64,000 nucleotides of DNA from Rahnella aceris (GCF_011684115.1 NZ_JAADJV010000001.1:868001-932000), one strand, 5' to 3'; positions 30,658 to 40,872 are shown, counted from the stretch's first letter. The notes: generated by a model from the letters alone, not told the origin. A program made the numbers and translations.

Positions 30658-30876
30658 TAATTATCTCCATAGTACGTGCTGGAATTTTATAGGTGCAGGC
30701 GAAATACCCCGGGTGTTTCTAAATTGGCGCAATGGATTGCCTTGATGATTTATATCAAAACCCCCTGTTGAACTTGCATGAGAATTTATCATGAGGGTAT
30801 GCGAAAAATGCGCGGCAGAACACCCTGAAAAGCTTTATTTTTCTCAGCTATCAACGTCTGGAAAGGGAAGTGACCG
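30658..30876. other. Divergent promoter region of the ABC operon
   Basis: A 219-bp gap between the binding-protein gene (minus) and a small membrane protein gene (plus). It is AT-rich with several possible -10 elements but none clearly better than the others. No operator dyad stands out. Confidence 0.35.
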
Positions 30877-31158
30877 GTGGAACTGCATACGGTTGTCGGT
30901 TTAATTGGCGTGTTTTGCTATCTTCTGGCTTATGCGCTGGTTCAAATGCGCAGGCTAGCGGTTGATGCTAACAGTTACGCCTATCTTAATATAATCGGCG
31001 GCGTGTTTGGCCTGTATTCGTTAAGTCATGATTTCAACCTTGCATCCTGTATTTCGCAGTCATGCTGGCTGTTATTCACATTAATTGGTATGAATTCTGC
31101 GAGAAAACGCAGATATCTGGAGAAAAACAAAATACCGCCAGCCGATGTCAATTCATAA
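30877..31158 (+). CDS. Small membrane protein, CBU_0592-like
   Basis: A 93-residue protein with three hydrophobic segments (about 4-22, 36-55 and 58-75) and a positively charged tail. The layout (VGLIGVFCYLLAYALVQM, then NIIGGVFGLYSL, then CWLLFTLIG) resembles the CBU_0592 family of unknown function. It begins with GTG, preceded by AGGGAAG. Its neighbours give no hint of role. Confidence 0.65.
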   Translation: MELHTVVGLIGVFCYLLAYALVQMRRLAVDANSYAYLNIIGGVFGLYSLSHDFNLASCISQSCWLLFTLIGMNSARKRRYLEKNKIPPADVNS

Positions 31159-31238
31159 TATTTTATTATGACGTCGGATTATTATTATTTTTCATAAATC
31201 ACTGTGAACATGATCTCGTCAATCCTGCTGAATATTCA

Positions 31239-31266
31239 TTGCCAGACCGGATATCCGGCCTGGCAA
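31239..31266. repeat. 28-bp palindrome between convergent genes
   Basis: TTGCCAGACCGGAT pairs with ATCCGGCCTGGCAA with one mismatch. It sits between the small membrane protein gene and the convergent LysR gene, probably a transcription-ending stem-loop for both, although no T-run follows. Confidence 0.6.
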
Positions 31267-31277
31267 ATTCATTCACT

Positions 31278-32168
31278 TTACGGCTGTTTTAACCAGTTAA
31301 TGACTTTATGCACCACAGGTTTGAGGAACCGGTCCTGCGGCGTCAGCATGTAGCATTTTCCGGTGGCAGCCAGTTTGCCGGGATGTGCGGCGACCAGTTG
31401 GCCGTTATTGATGTAATCCTGCACCAGTCCTTCCCAGCCCAGCAAAATCCCATCTCCCAGCACCGCCGACTGCACCAGAAACGGATAGTTGTTGGCCCGC
31501 CATGTTCTGCGCGGCGTGACGAAGCTGACGTCCTGCGACGCAAACCAGTCGCGCCAGCCGGTCCATTCGCGTTGCGGGTCATCCTGAATAAGCAATGTCT
31601 GTTCAAGTAAATCGGCGGCGCTGGCGTCAGGTGGCATACGGCTGAGGAATGACGGCGAGCACATCGGATAACAGACTTCGTCAAACAGCGCCTGTACGTG
31701 ATAACCGGGCGGTGGCTCGCGCAGATAGAAGATAGCCAGATCAAATTCTGATGACTTGAGATCTGAAAAGCTGTCGGAAATCTTCATGCGGATTTGCAGG
31801 TCGGGCAGCAACTGGCGCAACGAGGAAAGACGCGACGAAAGCCACAGGCCGCTCATGGCGCTGGTGCAGGCCAGCGTGACCTGCGGCAAACCGTTCCAGC
31901 CCATGACTTCCGCCGTGGATTGCGAAATATCACCCAGTAATTTACGCACTTGTTGCGCATAGGTTTCACCGCGCGGCGTCAGGGTCGTTTTACGCTGGGC
32001 GCGCTGGAAAAGCTTACAACCGAGCATTTCCTCCAGTTGAATGATCTGGCGGCTGATGGCGCTTTGGGTAAGATTCAGCTCGTCGGCTGCCCGGGAAAAA
32101 CTGCAATAACGCGCCACGCATTCAAAAGCCACCAGCGTGTTCAGTGGCGGTAACGGTTCTATCTGCAC
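31278..32168 (-). CDS. LysR-family regulator (GcvA-like)
   Basis: A 296-residue LysR regulator. The helix-turn-helix is in residues about 10-60 (SFSRAADELNLTQSAISRQIIQLEE region), followed by an effector domain with LRMKISDSFSDL-type and WFASQDV segments. The PLPPLNTLVAFE start is usual for GcvA-type regulators of amino-acid or beta-lactamase genes. No divergent target gene is adjacent; upstream, after a 25-bp gap, is the end of the MocR gene on the same strand. Confidence 0.88.
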   Translation of the reverse strand: MQIEPLPPLNTLVAFECVARYCSFSRAADELNLTQSAISRQIIQLEEMLGCKLFQRAQRKTTLTPRGETYAQQVRKLLGDISQSTAEVMGWNGLPQVTLACTSAMSGLWLSSRLSSLRQLLPDLQIRMKISDSFSDLKSSEFDLAIFYLREPPPGYHVQALFDEVCYPMCSPSFLSRMPPDASAADLLEQTLLIQDDPQREWTGWRDWFASQDVSFVTPRRTWRANNYPFLVQSAVLGDGILLGWEGLVQDYINNGQLVAAHPGKLAATGKCYMLTPQDRFLKPVVHKVINWLKQP

Positions 32169-32193
32169 GGTAAAAGTGTCTCCGGATGGACGT

Positions 32194-33612
32194 TTAGCAG
32201 TTTTCCAGCATCTGAGAAATCGTCAGGCCCACCTGCTGGATGGCGCGTTCAGTTTTTGCTGTCAGGGGCTGTGCATAATTGATGCGCAGGCAATTGCGGT
32301 ATTTGCCAGAAGCAGAGAATATCGAACCGATGGCAATTTGCACTAAATGCTCTTCGAGCAGCCGGTTCAGCCGCTGTGTATCCACGCGTTCATCAAGTTC
32401 GATCCACAGCAAAAAACCGCCCTGGGGGCGGCTAACCCGGGAGCCGCACGGAAAATATTTCATCACCCAGTCAGTCATGGTGCACAGATTGCGCTGGTAC
32501 TGGTTACGTATCCGGCGCATGTGCTGCAGATAATGCCCCTGTTTGATGAAATCCGCGATAGCGATTTGTGGCAGCGTAGCCGAGGCGCCGGTGGTGATGT
32601 ATTTCATGTGCAGCGCACGGTCGTGATAGCGACCCGGCGCGATCCAGCCGACGCGTAAACCGGGCGCCAGCGTTTTGGAAAACGAACTGCACAGCAATAC
32701 GCGGCCATCTTCATCGAAAGAGGTAATGGTGGCAGGGCGCGGATACTGATACGCCAGTTCACCATAAACATCGTCTTCGATAATGGCGATATCGTAGCGT
32801 TGCGCCAGACGCAGCAGGCTTTTCTTACGGTCATCAGGCATGTTGTAACCGAGCGGATTATTGCAGTTGGGCGTCAGTTGTATGGCTTTGACCGGCCACT
32901 GTTCCAGTGCCATTTCCAGCGCTTCCAGACTGATCCCGGTCACCGGATCGGTCGGGATTTCCAGCGCTTTCATGCCAAAACCTTTCAGGGTTTGCATCGC
33001 CCCGTGAAAACTCGGCGAATCCACCGCCACGATATCGCCGTGTTCGCAGACCGAACGGATGGCGATAGACAGCGCTTCATGACAACCGGTGGTGATCAGA
33101 ATATTGCTGGCATCCATATGGCTGCCGCTGTCAATCATCAGACGGGCGATCTGTTCGCGTAATTCTTCTGAGCCGTAAATGCTGTCGTAATGAAACGCGT
33201 TGAGATTCTGATGCTGGCCGGCGCGCCCCATCAGGCGGCTGAGGGGCCTGAGCGTGGCAGCCGTAACATCCGGCGAGCCCCGCCCGAGCTGCACCACGCC
33301 GGGACGGTGCGGGGAAGTAATCAGTTCGAGTACCTGATCCCACTGGGAAATATCCACCGGACGTTGCGTCGGGCGGCAAACTGCCGGAAGCGCTGCCTGC
33401 AAGCGTGCATCTTTGACAAAGTAGCCTGATTTTGGTCGTGCCTCCACCAGCTGTTTTTCTTCCAGCACGCGGTAGGCCTGCTGAACCGTGCTGACGCTGA
33501 CGCCATGTTCACTGCTTAACACCCGCACCGAAGGCAGCCGGATACCCGCCGGATACAGCCCCTGCTCAATACGGTCACTCAAGACATTTGCCAGATTTTC
33601 GTAACGATTCAT
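32194..33612 (-). CDS. MocR-type regulator: GntR helix-turn-helix fused to aminotransferase domain
   Basis: A 472-residue MocR/PdxR-type protein. It has an N-terminal GntR winged helix (1-about 70, RLPSVRVLSSEHGVSVSTVQQAYRVLE region) and a fold-type I aminotransferase domain (about 85-465). The PLP lysine is Lys313 in SSFSKTLAPG. Such proteins use PLP or an amino-compound adduct as effector. I chose the ATG at 33612 (MNRYENLANV) after TGAGGAAA; an in-frame start at 33681 adds 23 residues. Three related direct repeats upstream are candidate binding sites. Confidence 0.92.
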   Translation of the reverse strand: MNRYENLANVLSDRIEQGLYPAGIRLPSVRVLSSEHGVSVSTVQQAYRVLEEKQLVEARPKSGYFVKDARLQAALPAVCRPTQRPVDISQWDQVLELITSPHRPGVVQLGRGSPDVTAATLRPLSRLMGRAGQHQNLNAFHYDSIYGSEELREQIARLMIDSGSHMDASNILITTGCHEALSIAIRSVCEHGDIVAVDSPSFHGAMQTLKGFGMKALEIPTDPVTGISLEALEMALEQWPVKAIQLTPNCNNPLGYNMPDDRKKSLLRLAQRYDIAIIEDDVYGELAYQYPRPATITSFDEDGRVLLCSSFSKTLAPGLRVGWIAPGRYHDRALHMKYITTGASATLPQIAIADFIKQGHYLQHMRRIRNQYQRNLCTMTDWVMKYFPCGSRVSRPQGGFLLWIELDERVDTQRLNRLLEEHLVQIAIGSIFSASGKYRNCLRINYAQPLTAKTERAIQQVGLTISQMLENC

Positions 33613-33668
33613 TATCTTTTCCTCAACGCCTGCGCAAAGAAAGCAGTACAGATGGACACAATCTAACG

Positions 33669-33726
33669 CTGAATCTGTCATCAGATCCAGATCTGTATGG
33701 TCGAAATATAAAAAAACTGAATCTGT
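33669..33726. promoter_or_regulatory. Three direct repeats upstream of the MocR gene
   Basis: CTGAATCTGT (33669-33678), CCAGATCTGT (33687-33696) and CTGAATCTGT (33717-33726) share the core (A)ATCTGT in the same orientation, spaced 18 and 30 bp apart. They lie between the divergent MocR and DUF1127 genes. MocR regulators typically bind direct repeats. Confidence 0.55.
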
Positions 33727-33780
33727 AATGTTTTTACTGTTTGTAAGATCCTGATGTCAGGTCGTCAACGGGAGCAGAAT

Positions 33781-34053
33781 ATGAAAAATATCATTGAAGA
33801 ACGGCAGTTTGCCGGATGTGAGACACGCGCTTGTGCTGATATCTTGGGGGCGGATAGGGCAGTACAGATGCCGCAAAAAAAGAGCGGATGGATAAAACAG
33901 TTGTTTGCTATCGTGCATGGCTGGAATGAGCGCCGCGTCAGCCGCAAGATTTTGCATTCGCTGAGTGCTGATCAATTGAAAGATATCGGGCTGGCGAAAT
34001 CGGATATCGACAGAGAGTATCCGAAAGCCATTTGGCCGAACTGGCCGAAGTGA
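33781..34053 (+). CDS. DUF1127 small protein
   Basis: A 90-residue protein whose C-terminal half carries the DUF1127 arginine-rich motif (RRVSRKILHSLSADQLKDIGL, about 52-72, ending in a SDIDREYP segment). DUF1127 proteins are small basic proteins; some bind RNA and affect phosphate metabolism or C/N turnover, but no role can be assigned here. Start ATG 33781 follows GGGAG. It is divergent from the MocR gene, which may control it, and is followed within 6 bp by a REP-bounded repeat. Confidence 0.8.
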   Translation: MKNIIEERQFAGCETRACADILGADRAVQMPQKKSGWIKQLFAIVHGWNERRVSRKILHSLSADQLKDIGLAKSDIDREYPKAIWPNWPK

Positions 34054-34058
34054 TTATG

Positions 34059-34185
34059 CTCCCTCCCCTGCGAAGGGGAGGGCCGGGGTGGGGTATTAAG
34101 GTCAAAAAAATAAGCTGAAGTTTCTCCAACTCTTTATTTTGTCTGTAAAACCCCCTCCCAACCTCCCCCTTCGCAGGGGGAGGAG
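34059..34185. repeat. REP-bounded repeat element, copy 2
   Basis: A 127-bp element with the same inverted GC-rich ends as 23462-23587 (CTCCCTCCCCTGCGAAGG and CCTTCGCAGGGGGAGGAG). The core is similar (GGGGTATTAAGGTC, AAGCTGAAGTTT). It fills almost the entire space between the DUF1127 gene and the convergent metG. Confidence 0.85.
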
Positions 34186-34197
34186 CAGTCATGAGTT

Positions 34198-36228
34198 TTA
34201 TTTAACCTGCATACCCGGCTGTGCGCCGGAATCCGGGCTGAGCAGGAAGATGTCTTTTCCGCCTGGGCCCGCCGCCATCACCATTCCTTCAGAGATGCCG
34301 AAGCGCATTTTACGCGGTGCGAGGTTAGCGACCATGATGGTCAGACGGCCTTCCAGTGCTTTCGGATCAGGATACGCAGAGCGGATACCGGAGAAAATCT
34401 GACGGGTTTCACCGCCCAGATCCAGTTGCAAACGAAGCAGTTTGTCTGAACCTTCCACGAAATCAGCGCTCTTGATCAGGGCAATACGCATATCCACTTT
34501 GGCGAAATCATCAAACGTGATGGTTTCCTGAATCGGGTCATCGGCCAGCGGACCGGTTGTCGGTACTTTGGCAGCTGCGATGTCTTCTTTCGAGGCATCA
34601 ACCATCGCGGTGACTTTATCCAGTTCGATACGGTTAAACAGCGCTTTGAACGGATTTACCTGATGCGACAACAATGGTTGGGCAATCGCGTCCCAGTCCA
34701 GTGTGGTATTCAGGAAGGCTTCTGTGCGCTCTGACAGTGAAGGCAGAACCGGCTTCAGATAGGTCATCAGTACGCGGAACAGGTTGATGCCCATTGAGCA
34801 GATGGCCTGCAGGTCGGCATCACGGCCTTCCTGTTTTGCGACAACCCACGGTGCCTGTTCATCGACATAACGGTTTGCCAGGTCAGCCAGCGCCATGATT
34901 TCGCGGATTGCACGGCCTGATTCACGGCTGTCATACGCCTGAGCAATGCTTTCAGCGGCATCGGTGAAGGTTTTGTACAGCGTTTCATCGGCCAGCGTGT
35001 CAGCCAGTTTGCCGTCAAAACGTTTGGCGATGAAACCGGCATTACGTGAGGCCAGGTTAACCACTTTGTTCACGATATCAGCGTTAACGCGCTGCACGAA
35101 ATCTTCCAGATTCAGGTCGATATCGTCGATGCGTGAAGACAGTTTCGCGGTGTAGTAATAACGCAGGCAGTCCGCATCCAGATGGTTCAGATAAGTGCTG
35201 GCTTTGATGAACGTGCCACGAGACTTGGACATTTTTGCGCCGTTGACGGTGACATAACCGTGCACAAACAGGTTGGTCGGCTTGCGGAAACCGCTGCCTT
35301 CCAGCATGGCAGGCCAGAACAGGCTGTGGAAATAAACGATGTCTTTACCAATAAAGTGATACAGCTCGGTGGTGGAATCTTTTTTCCAGAACTCGTCAAA
35401 ATTCAGGTCACTGCGGCGGTCGCACAGGTTTTTGAATGAACCCATGTAGCCGATTGGCGCATCCAGCCAGACGTAGAAATATTTGCCCGGCGCATCAGGA
35501 ATTTCAAAGCCGAAGTATGGCGCATCGCGTGAGATATCCCACTGTTGCAGACCATGCTCGAACCACTCCTGCATTTTGTTTGCCACTTGTTCCTGCAACG
35601 CGCCCGAACGGGTCCACGCCTGCAACATCGCGCTGAATTCAGGTAAGTCAAAGAAGTAGTGCTCGGAATCACGCAACACCGGCGTCGCACCGGAGACCAC
35701 AGATTTCGGGTCAATCAGTTCCGTCGGGCTGTAGGTTGCGCCACACACTTCACAGTTATCGCCGTACTGATCCGGTGATTTACATTTCGGGCAGGTGCCT
35801 TTAACGAAACGGTCTGGCAGGAACATGCCTTTCTCAGGATCGTACAACTGCGAAATGGTGCGGTTTTTGATAAAACCGTTTTCTTTCAGACGACCATAAA
35901 TCAGCGCAGACAGCTCACGGTTTTCGTCGCTGTGCGTGGAGTGATAGTTGTCGTAGCTGATGCCGAAGCCGGCGAAATCTTTCTGATGCTCCTGGCTCAT
36001 TTCGGCAATCATCTCTTCCGGCCTGATACCGAGCTGCTGCGCTTTCAGCATGATCGGGGTGCCGTGTGCATCGTCCGCACAGATGAAATGCACTTCATTG
36101 CCGCGCATTCGCTGGTAACGGACCCAGACGTCAGCCTGGATGTGCTCGAGCATGTGACCGAGATGGATGGATCCGTTGGCGTACGGAAGTGCACAGGTTA
36201 CCAAAATTTTTTTCGCGACTTGAGCCAT
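34198..36228 (-). CDS. metG: Methionyl-tRNA synthetase
   Basis: A 676-residue class I aminoacyl-tRNA synthetase. Motifs are HLGH near residue 24 (class I HIGH), the zinc-binding cysteines in [17 protein letters not shown] near 145-161, and KMSKSRGT near 332. The C-terminal EMAP/Trbp-like tRNA-binding domain occupies about 575-676. Start ATG 36228 ([19 protein letters not shown]) matches E. coli; a longer open frame upstream is not coding. Divergent from mrp, 152 bp away, as in E. coli. Confidence 0.97.
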   Translation of the reverse strand: MAQVAKKILVTCALPYANGSIHLGHMLEHIQADVWVRYQRMRGNEVHFICADDAHGTPIMLKAQQLGIRPEEMIAEMSQEHQKDFAGFGISYDNYHSTHSDENRELSALIYGRLKENGFIKNRTISQLYDPEKGMFLPDRFVKGTCPKCKSPDQYGDNCEVCGATYSPTELIDPKSVVSGATPVLRDSEHYFFDLPEFSAMLQAWTRSGALQEQVANKMQEWFEHGLQQWDISRDAPYFGFEIPDAPGKYFYVWLDAPIGYMGSFKNLCDRRSDLNFDEFWKKDSTTELYHFIGKDIVYFHSLFWPAMLEGSGFRKPTNLFVHGYVTVNGAKMSKSRGTFIKASTYLNHLDADCLRYYYTAKLSSRIDDIDLNLEDFVQRVNADIVNKVVNLASRNAGFIAKRFDGKLADTLADETLYKTFTDAAESIAQAYDSRESGRAIREIMALADLANRYVDEQAPWVVAKQEGRDADLQAICSMGINLFRVLMTYLKPVLPSLSERTEAFLNTTLDWDAIAQPLLSHQVNPFKALFNRIELDKVTAMVDASKEDIAAAKVPTTGPLADDPIQETITFDDFAKVDMRIALIKSADFVEGSDKLLRLQLDLGGETRQIFSGIRSAYPDPKALEGRLTIMVANLAPRKMRFGISEGMVMAAGPGGKDIFLLSPDSGAQPGMQVK

Positions 36229-36380
36229 AGTAAGAGCTTGCTTTCTGTAGTTGAAATCAGGGGCATTGATGTTAACCGAAAGCGCCGCCCCGCGTAAACA
36301 AACGGGGGATCTCCTTACGTGTGTTCTGTTATGCTTATGGATAGATAAATAGTCTGATAACCCCCTTTCAAGGAGCCGGG

Positions 36381-37493
36381 ATGACATCTCAATCCCCACA
36401 GCAGACCACACCCGCAGGGCTGCGCGCACTCGTGACCGGCGTACTGGCCACCTTCCGCCATTCCACACTGCAAAAAGATTTGCCCGCGATGAAAGCGTTG
36501 CATCACTGCGTGTTAATGGATGACGTTTTACATATTGATCTGACCCTGCCGTTCGCCTGGAACAGTGGTTTTGATGTATTAAAAGAACAAACCAGCAGCG
36601 AATTGTTGCGGGTGACCGGCGCTTCGGCCATTCAGTGGAATCTGCGCCACGATATTGCCACCATCAAACGGGCAAACGATCAGCCGGGTATCAAAGGTGT
36701 GCGCAATATTCTGGCGGTCAGTTCGGGTAAAGGCGGGGTAGGGAAATCGACCACGGCGGTGAACCTGGCGCTGGCGCTGGCAGCAGAAGGTGCCAAAGTC
36801 GGTATTCTGGACGCCGATATTTACGGCCCGTCAGTACCGAATATGCTGGGCACTGAGGAAGAACGCCCGACCTCGCCGGACGGCGTGCACATGTCGCCGA
36901 TTATGGCACACGGCCTGGCGACCAACTCGATTGGCTATCTGGTGACGGATGAAAATGCCATGGTGTGGCGCGGGCCGATGGCCAGTAAAGCGCTGATGCA
37001 GATGCTTCAGGATACGCTGTGGCCTGATCTGGATTATCTGGTCATCGATTTGCCGCCGGGTACGGGTGATATTCAGCTGACGCTGTCGCAAAACATCCCG
37101 GTTACCGCCGCCTTAGTGGTCACGACGCCGCAGGATATTGCGCTGCTCGATGCAATGAAAGGCATCGTGATGTTTGAAAAAGTGCATGTGCCGGTTCTGG
37201 GGATTGTAGAGAACATGAGTATGCATGTGTGCAGCAACTGCGGGCATCACGAACCGATTTTCGGTACCGGTGGCGCACAACGTCTGGCTGAGAAATACCG
37301 CTGTGATTTACTGGCGCAATTGCCGCTGCATATTTCGTTGCGTGAAGATTTAGATCGTGGTGAGCCAACAGTTGTTTCCAATCCTGAAAGTGAATTCACG
37401 GCAATTTACCGTGAGCTGGCGGCAAAAATTGCGTCACAACTGTTCTGGAAAGGCGATGCCATCCCGACAGAAATTGCCTTCAGAGCCGTTTAA
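36381..37493 (+). CDS. mrp: Fe-S carrier ATPase Mrp (ApbC)
   Basis: A 370-residue P-loop NTPase that carries Fe-S clusters to apoproteins. It has an N-terminal MIP18-like domain (about 1-95), then the deviant Walker [10 protein letters not shown] near 117-125. The cluster-binding CxxC is [12 protein letters not shown], near 285. Length is the same as the E. coli protein to within a residue. The metG-mrp divergon is conserved. Confidence 0.95.
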   Translation: MTSQSPQQTTPAGLRALVTGVLATFRHSTLQKDLPAMKALHHCVLMDDVLHIDLTLPFAWNSGFDVLKEQTSSELLRVTGASAIQWNLRHDIATIKRANDQPGIKGVRNILAVSSGKGGVGKSTTAVNLALALAAEGAKVGILDADIYGPSVPNMLGTEEERPTSPDGVHMSPIMAHGLATNSIGYLVTDENAMVWRGPMASKALMQMLQDTLWPDLDYLVIDLPPGTGDIQLTLSQNIPVTAALVVTTPQDIALLDAMKGIVMFEKVHVPVLGIVENMSMHVCSNCGHHEPIFGTGGAQRLAEKYRCDLLAQLPLHISLREDLDRGEPTVVSNPESEFTAIYRELAAKIASQLFWKGDAIPTEIAFRAV

Positions 37494-37514
37494 TCCCCCA
37501 ACTCTGTGAATTAT

Positions 37515-37559
37515 TGCCTGATGTCAGCGATTACACAGCCTTAACGCTGGCATCGGGCA
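37515..37559. repeat. Imperfect inverted repeat after mrp
   Basis: TGCCTGATGTCAGCG pairs with CGCTGGCATCGGGCA (G-U pairs and few mismatches) 21 nt after the mrp stop. It lacks a T-run, so it is a stem-loop of uncertain role, possibly transcript-end processing. Confidence 0.45.
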
Positions 37560-37639
37560 GTGTGTTGTACTTATAATTGGCGCGTTCAAAGCATATATCT
37601 GTGCTTGCCTTCCAACTTCCAAATCAGGTCTTTAATTTT

Positions 37640-38281
37640 ATGTCTGACAAATTCCATCAGTGTGTCATCGTGGGTATCGCTGGCGCATCTGCTTCGGGAA
37701 AAAGCCTCATCGCCAGTACGTTATACCGTGAACTTCGTGATCAGGTCGGTGATGAGCATATCGGGGTGATCCCGGAAGATTGCTACTATAAAGACCAAAG
37801 TCACATGACCATGGAAGAGCGGGTCAAAACCAACTACGACCATCCCAGTGCGATGGACCACAATTTGCTGTTCCAGCATTTACAGGCAATGAAGTCTGGT
37901 CAGGCGATTGAATTGCCAAGCTACAGTTTCATTGAGCATACCCGTCTGCCTGAGACGGTGACCCTTAAACCGAAGAAAGTGATTATCCTGGAAGGGATCC
38001 TGCTCCTGACCGATGCACGTTTGCGTGACGAAATGAATTTCTCCATTTTCGTCGATACTCCGCTGGATATCTGTCTGATGCGCCGTATGAAGCGTGACGT
38101 CAATGAACGTGGTCGTTCGATGGATTCTGTGATGGCGCAGTATCAGAAAACGGTTCGTCCAATGTTCCTGCAATTTATCGAGCCTTCAAAACAATACGCA
38201 GACATCATTGTGCCGCGCGGCGGCAAAAACCGGATTGCGATTGATATCCTCAAGGCTAAAATCAGCCAGTTCTTCAATTAA
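37640..38281 (+). CDS. udk: Uridine kinase
   Basis: A 213-residue kinase that phosphorylates uridine and cytidine in pyrimidine salvage. The P-loop is GASASGKS near residue 16, followed by DCYYKDQ near 48, NYDHPSAMD near 65 and [13 protein letters not shown] near 150 (lid). Start ATG 37640 ([15 protein letters not shown]) matches E. coli; the open frame extends 21 codons further upstream without a ribosome site. Followed 37 bp later by dcd, as in E. coli. Confidence 0.96.
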   Translation: MSDKFHQCVIVGIAGASASGKSLIASTLYRELRDQVGDEHIGVIPEDCYYKDQSHMTMEERVKTNYDHPSAMDHNLLFQHLQAMKSGQAIELPSYSFIEHTRLPETVTLKPKKVIILEGILLLTDARLRDEMNFSIFVDTPLDICLMRRMKRDVNERGRSMDSVMAQYQKTVRPMFLQFIEPSKQYADIIVPRGGKNRIAIDILKAKISQFFN

Positions 38282-38318
38282 TCGCGGAACAATCCGTTAA
38301 AACCATACCGGAGATACG

Positions 38319-38900
38319 ATGAGACTTTGCGACCGAGATATAGAGGCCTGGCTGGACAGCGGCAAATTAGGTATTTCACCCCGTCCTCCGGTCGAACGGA
38401 TTAATGGTGCAACGGTAGATGTGCGTCTGGGTAACGGATTTCGCGTTTTCCTCGGGCACAATGCGGGTTATATCGATCTGAGTGGCCCTAAAGACGAAGT
38501 CAGCGCTGCACTCGATAAAGTGATGAGTGATGAGATTGTGTTGCCGGAAGGCGAGGCGTTCTTCCTGCATCCGGGCGAACTGGCACTGGCGGTGACCTTT
38601 GAGTCTGTCACCATTCCTGACGATCTGGTGGGCTGGCTGGACGGACGCTCTTCACTGGCGCGTCTCGGGCTGATGGTGCACGTGACCGCACACCGCATTG
38701 ATCCGGGCTGGCAGGGGCGTATTGTTCTCGAGTTTTATAATTCAGGTAAGCTCCCGCTGGCGCTTCGCCCGGGAATGTTGATTGGCGCGCTGAGTTTTGA
38801 ACCGTTATCCGGTTCTGCTGCACGGCCATACAATAGCCGTCAGGACGCGAAATACCGCGACCAGCAAAGCGCTATTGCCAGTCGTATTGATAAAGACTGA
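38319..38900 (+). CDS. dcd: dCTP deaminase
   Basis: A 193-residue trimeric enzyme that turns dCTP into dUTP, the main source of dTMP precursor in enterobacteria. Signature [11 protein letters not shown] near residue 108-118 and the catalytic glutamate in IVLEFYNSG near 138. Length equals the E. coli enzyme. Between udk and asmA in conserved order. Confidence 0.97.
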   Translation: MRLCDRDIEAWLDSGKLGISPRPPVERINGATVDVRLGNGFRVFLGHNAGYIDLSGPKDEVSAALDKVMSDEIVLPEGEAFFLHPGELALAVTFESVTIPDDLVGWLDGRSSLARLGLMVHVTAHRIDPGWQGRIVLEFYNSGKLPLALRPGMLIGALSFEPLSGSAARPYNSRQDAKYRDQQSAIASRIDKD

Positions 38901-38905
38901 TTCTG

Positions 38906-38931
38906 TTTTTTATCCGTTTACCGGATAAAAA
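38906..38931. terminator. Stem-loop between dcd and asmA
   Basis: TTTTTATCCG (38907-38916) pairs perfectly with CGGATAAAAA (38922-38931), loop TTTAC. A short bidirectional-type hairpin 6 nt after the dcd stop, which may reduce read-through into asmA. Confidence 0.5.
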
Positions 38932-38943
38932 CGTGAGGAAGGC

Positions 38944-40794
38944 ATGAGAAGACTCCTGACAACACTGGTGATTTTACTGGTGGTTATCATTGCCGGTATG
39001 ACTTCGCTGGTATTCCTGATTAACCCGAACGATTTCCGCCAGTACATGGTAGAGAGGGTCGAGGTGAAAAGCGGCTATCAACTGGCTATCAACGGTTCCC
39101 TGCGCTGGCATGTCTGGCCGCAGCTCAGCATCATTGCCGGACAGACCTCTCTGACCGCGCCTGGGGCTAAGGCACCGGTTGTCAGCGCTGAGAACATGCG
39201 GCTGGATGTCAAACTCTGGCCTCTTATTTCTCATCAGCTCGCGGTTAAGCAGGTTCTGCTGAAAAACGCCGTCATTCGTTTAACGCCGGAAACGGAAGAG
39301 AATCAGCCCAATGCACCGGTCGCACCTTCTACGCCAACGCCTGTTGCGCCCGGCGCATCCGAACTTGAAGCGGGCTGGAAATTTGATATTGATAAAATCA
39401 GCGTGGCTGACAGTTTACTCATCTGGCAGCGCGGTGATGACGAGCAGATCAACGTGCGTGATATCAATCTGGAAATGGAAAAGAATGACAACCGTCAGGC
39501 TAGTATCCAGCTTTCAAGTCGCATAAACCGCGACCAGCGCGATCTGTCGTTCACCATGAAAGCCGACCTGGATATGCAGCACTATCCGCAGGCTGTCGCT
39601 GCCAGCATCAGCAAGTTCACTTATCAACTGAACGGTGCCGATATCCCGGTGAAAGGCCTTCAGGGGAATGGTTCCATGCAGGTGAGCTATCAGCGTGATA
39701 ACAATATGCTGACGCTGAACCAGCTGGCGCTGTCGGCCAATGATAATCAGATCTCCGGCACGGCCTCTGCGAAGCTGGGAGAACTGGCGGATTATCAGCT
39801 CAATTTAACCGCTGATAAGCTTGATCTTGATGCGCTTTCCGGCTGGCAGCCTGATACGCAGGAAGAATCGTCGCAAACCGCGCAGTCTGTGACGTCAGCA
39901 CCCGTTATCGCCCGTGATGTGGATGAACAGCCAAACGGGCTGAATGATTTGCAAACCTTCAATGCTACCCTGGCGCTGAAAGTTGCTGATCTCACTTATC
40001 GCGGTATGAAAATCCAGAACCTTGCCCTGAATGCGGTCAATCATCAGGGCCAGGTTTCCTTGCCGGCATTTAGCGGCAACCTGGGAACAGGGCGCTTTTC
40101 TCTGCCAGGCACCCTGGATGTCACGGGGAATAAAATTCAGGTCCATCTGACACCGGATGTGGACAGCATTGAACTGGGTGATTTACTGACAGCTTACGGG
40201 TTACCGAAAGTCCTTACCGGGAGCTTCTCTATGCAAGGGAATGTTAACGGAGAAGGGTTGTCGGCCGTTGATTTTGCACGGCGATGGCAAGGCGAGGGGC
40301 AGCTTTCAATGGATAACGCGCGTCTGAATGGCCTTAATATTCAGCAACTCATTCAGCAGGCGGTCAGCCGTAATACCAGTAATGTTCAGGGGCTTGAAAA
40401 GTATGAGCACTATAGCCAGATCGATACGCTGAAAGCGCAGGGACATCTGGCCGAAGGTACACTGACGCTGAATAATCTTGAAGGTCAGTCGCCAATGGTG
40501 TCTGCGAAAGGTGACGGAACAATCGATATGTCGAATCAAAAGGTGGATATGAACCTGCTGATCCGCGTTACCGGTGGCTGGAAAGGTGACAATAATCTGA
40601 TCAATACCCTGAAAACGACAGACATCCCGTTGCGGGTTTACGGACCCTGGGCTCAGATGGGATATCAGCTGCAGGTGGACCAGATACTGAGGCGTACGTT
40701 TGAACAAAGCGCTCGCAGCGCCCTTCAGAACTGGGTCGACAAGCGTAAGGACAGTAAAGAAAAAAGCGATGTTGAGAAATTACTCAACAAATAA
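38944..40794 (+). CDS. asmA: Outer-membrane assembly/lipid transport protein AsmA
   Basis: A 616-residue AsmA-like protein: one N-terminal membrane anchor (about residues 4-27, LTTLVILLVVIIAGMTSLVFL) followed by a long periplasmic beta-rich chain. AsmA-family proteins are now viewed as bridge-like lipid carriers between the membranes. A Pro/Ala-rich linker (PNAPVAPSTPTPVAPGA, about 122-138) interrupts the chain. The C-terminal conserved block (LIRVTGGW, then LRVYGPW) is typical. Convergent with yegH across a strong terminator. Confidence 0.94.
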   Translation: MRRLLTTLVILLVVIIAGMTSLVFLINPNDFRQYMVERVEVKSGYQLAINGSLRWHVWPQLSIIAGQTSLTAPGAKAPVVSAENMRLDVKLWPLISHQLAVKQVLLKNAVIRLTPETEENQPNAPVAPSTPTPVAPGASELEAGWKFDIDKISVADSLLIWQRGDDEQINVRDINLEMEKNDNRQASIQLSSRINRDQRDLSFTMKADLDMQHYPQAVAASISKFTYQLNGADIPVKGLQGNGSMQVSYQRDNNMLTLNQLALSANDNQISGTASAKLGELADYQLNLTADKLDLDALSGWQPDTQEESSQTAQSVTSAPVIARDVDEQPNGLNDLQTFNATLALKVADLTYRGMKIQNLALNAVNHQGQVSLPAFSGNLGTGRFSLPGTLDVTGNKIQVHLTPDVDSIELGDLLTAYGLPKVLTGSFSMQGNVNGEGLSAVDFARRWQGEGQLSMDNARLNGLNIQQLIQQAVSRNTSNVQGLEKYEHYSQIDTLKAQGHLAEGTLTLNNLEGQSPMVSAKGDGTIDMSNQKVDMNLLIRVTGGWKGDNNLINTLKTTDIPLRVYGPWAQMGYQLQVDQILRRTFEQSARSALQNWVDKRKDSKEKSDVEKLLNK

Positions 40795-40821
40795 TCTCTT
40801 TTCTAAGCCAATTCTGAGCAT

Positions 40822-40861
40822 AAACAAAACGGGGTGCCATCGCAGGCACCCCGTTTTGTTT
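40822..40861. terminator. Bidirectional terminator between asmA and yegH
   Basis: Perfect 17-bp stem (40822-40838 with 40845-40861), core ACGGGGTGCC/GGCACCCCGT, loop ATCGCA. A-rich and T-rich flanks serve both convergent genes. Confidence 0.92.
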
Positions 40862-40872
40862 ACAGGATTGAG

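Noticed and set aside
23462..34185. The two repeat elements as a CRISPR or insertion sequence
   Set aside because: There are only two units 10.6 kb apart, without spacers or a transposase gene; the inverted GC-rich ends fit a REP doublet.
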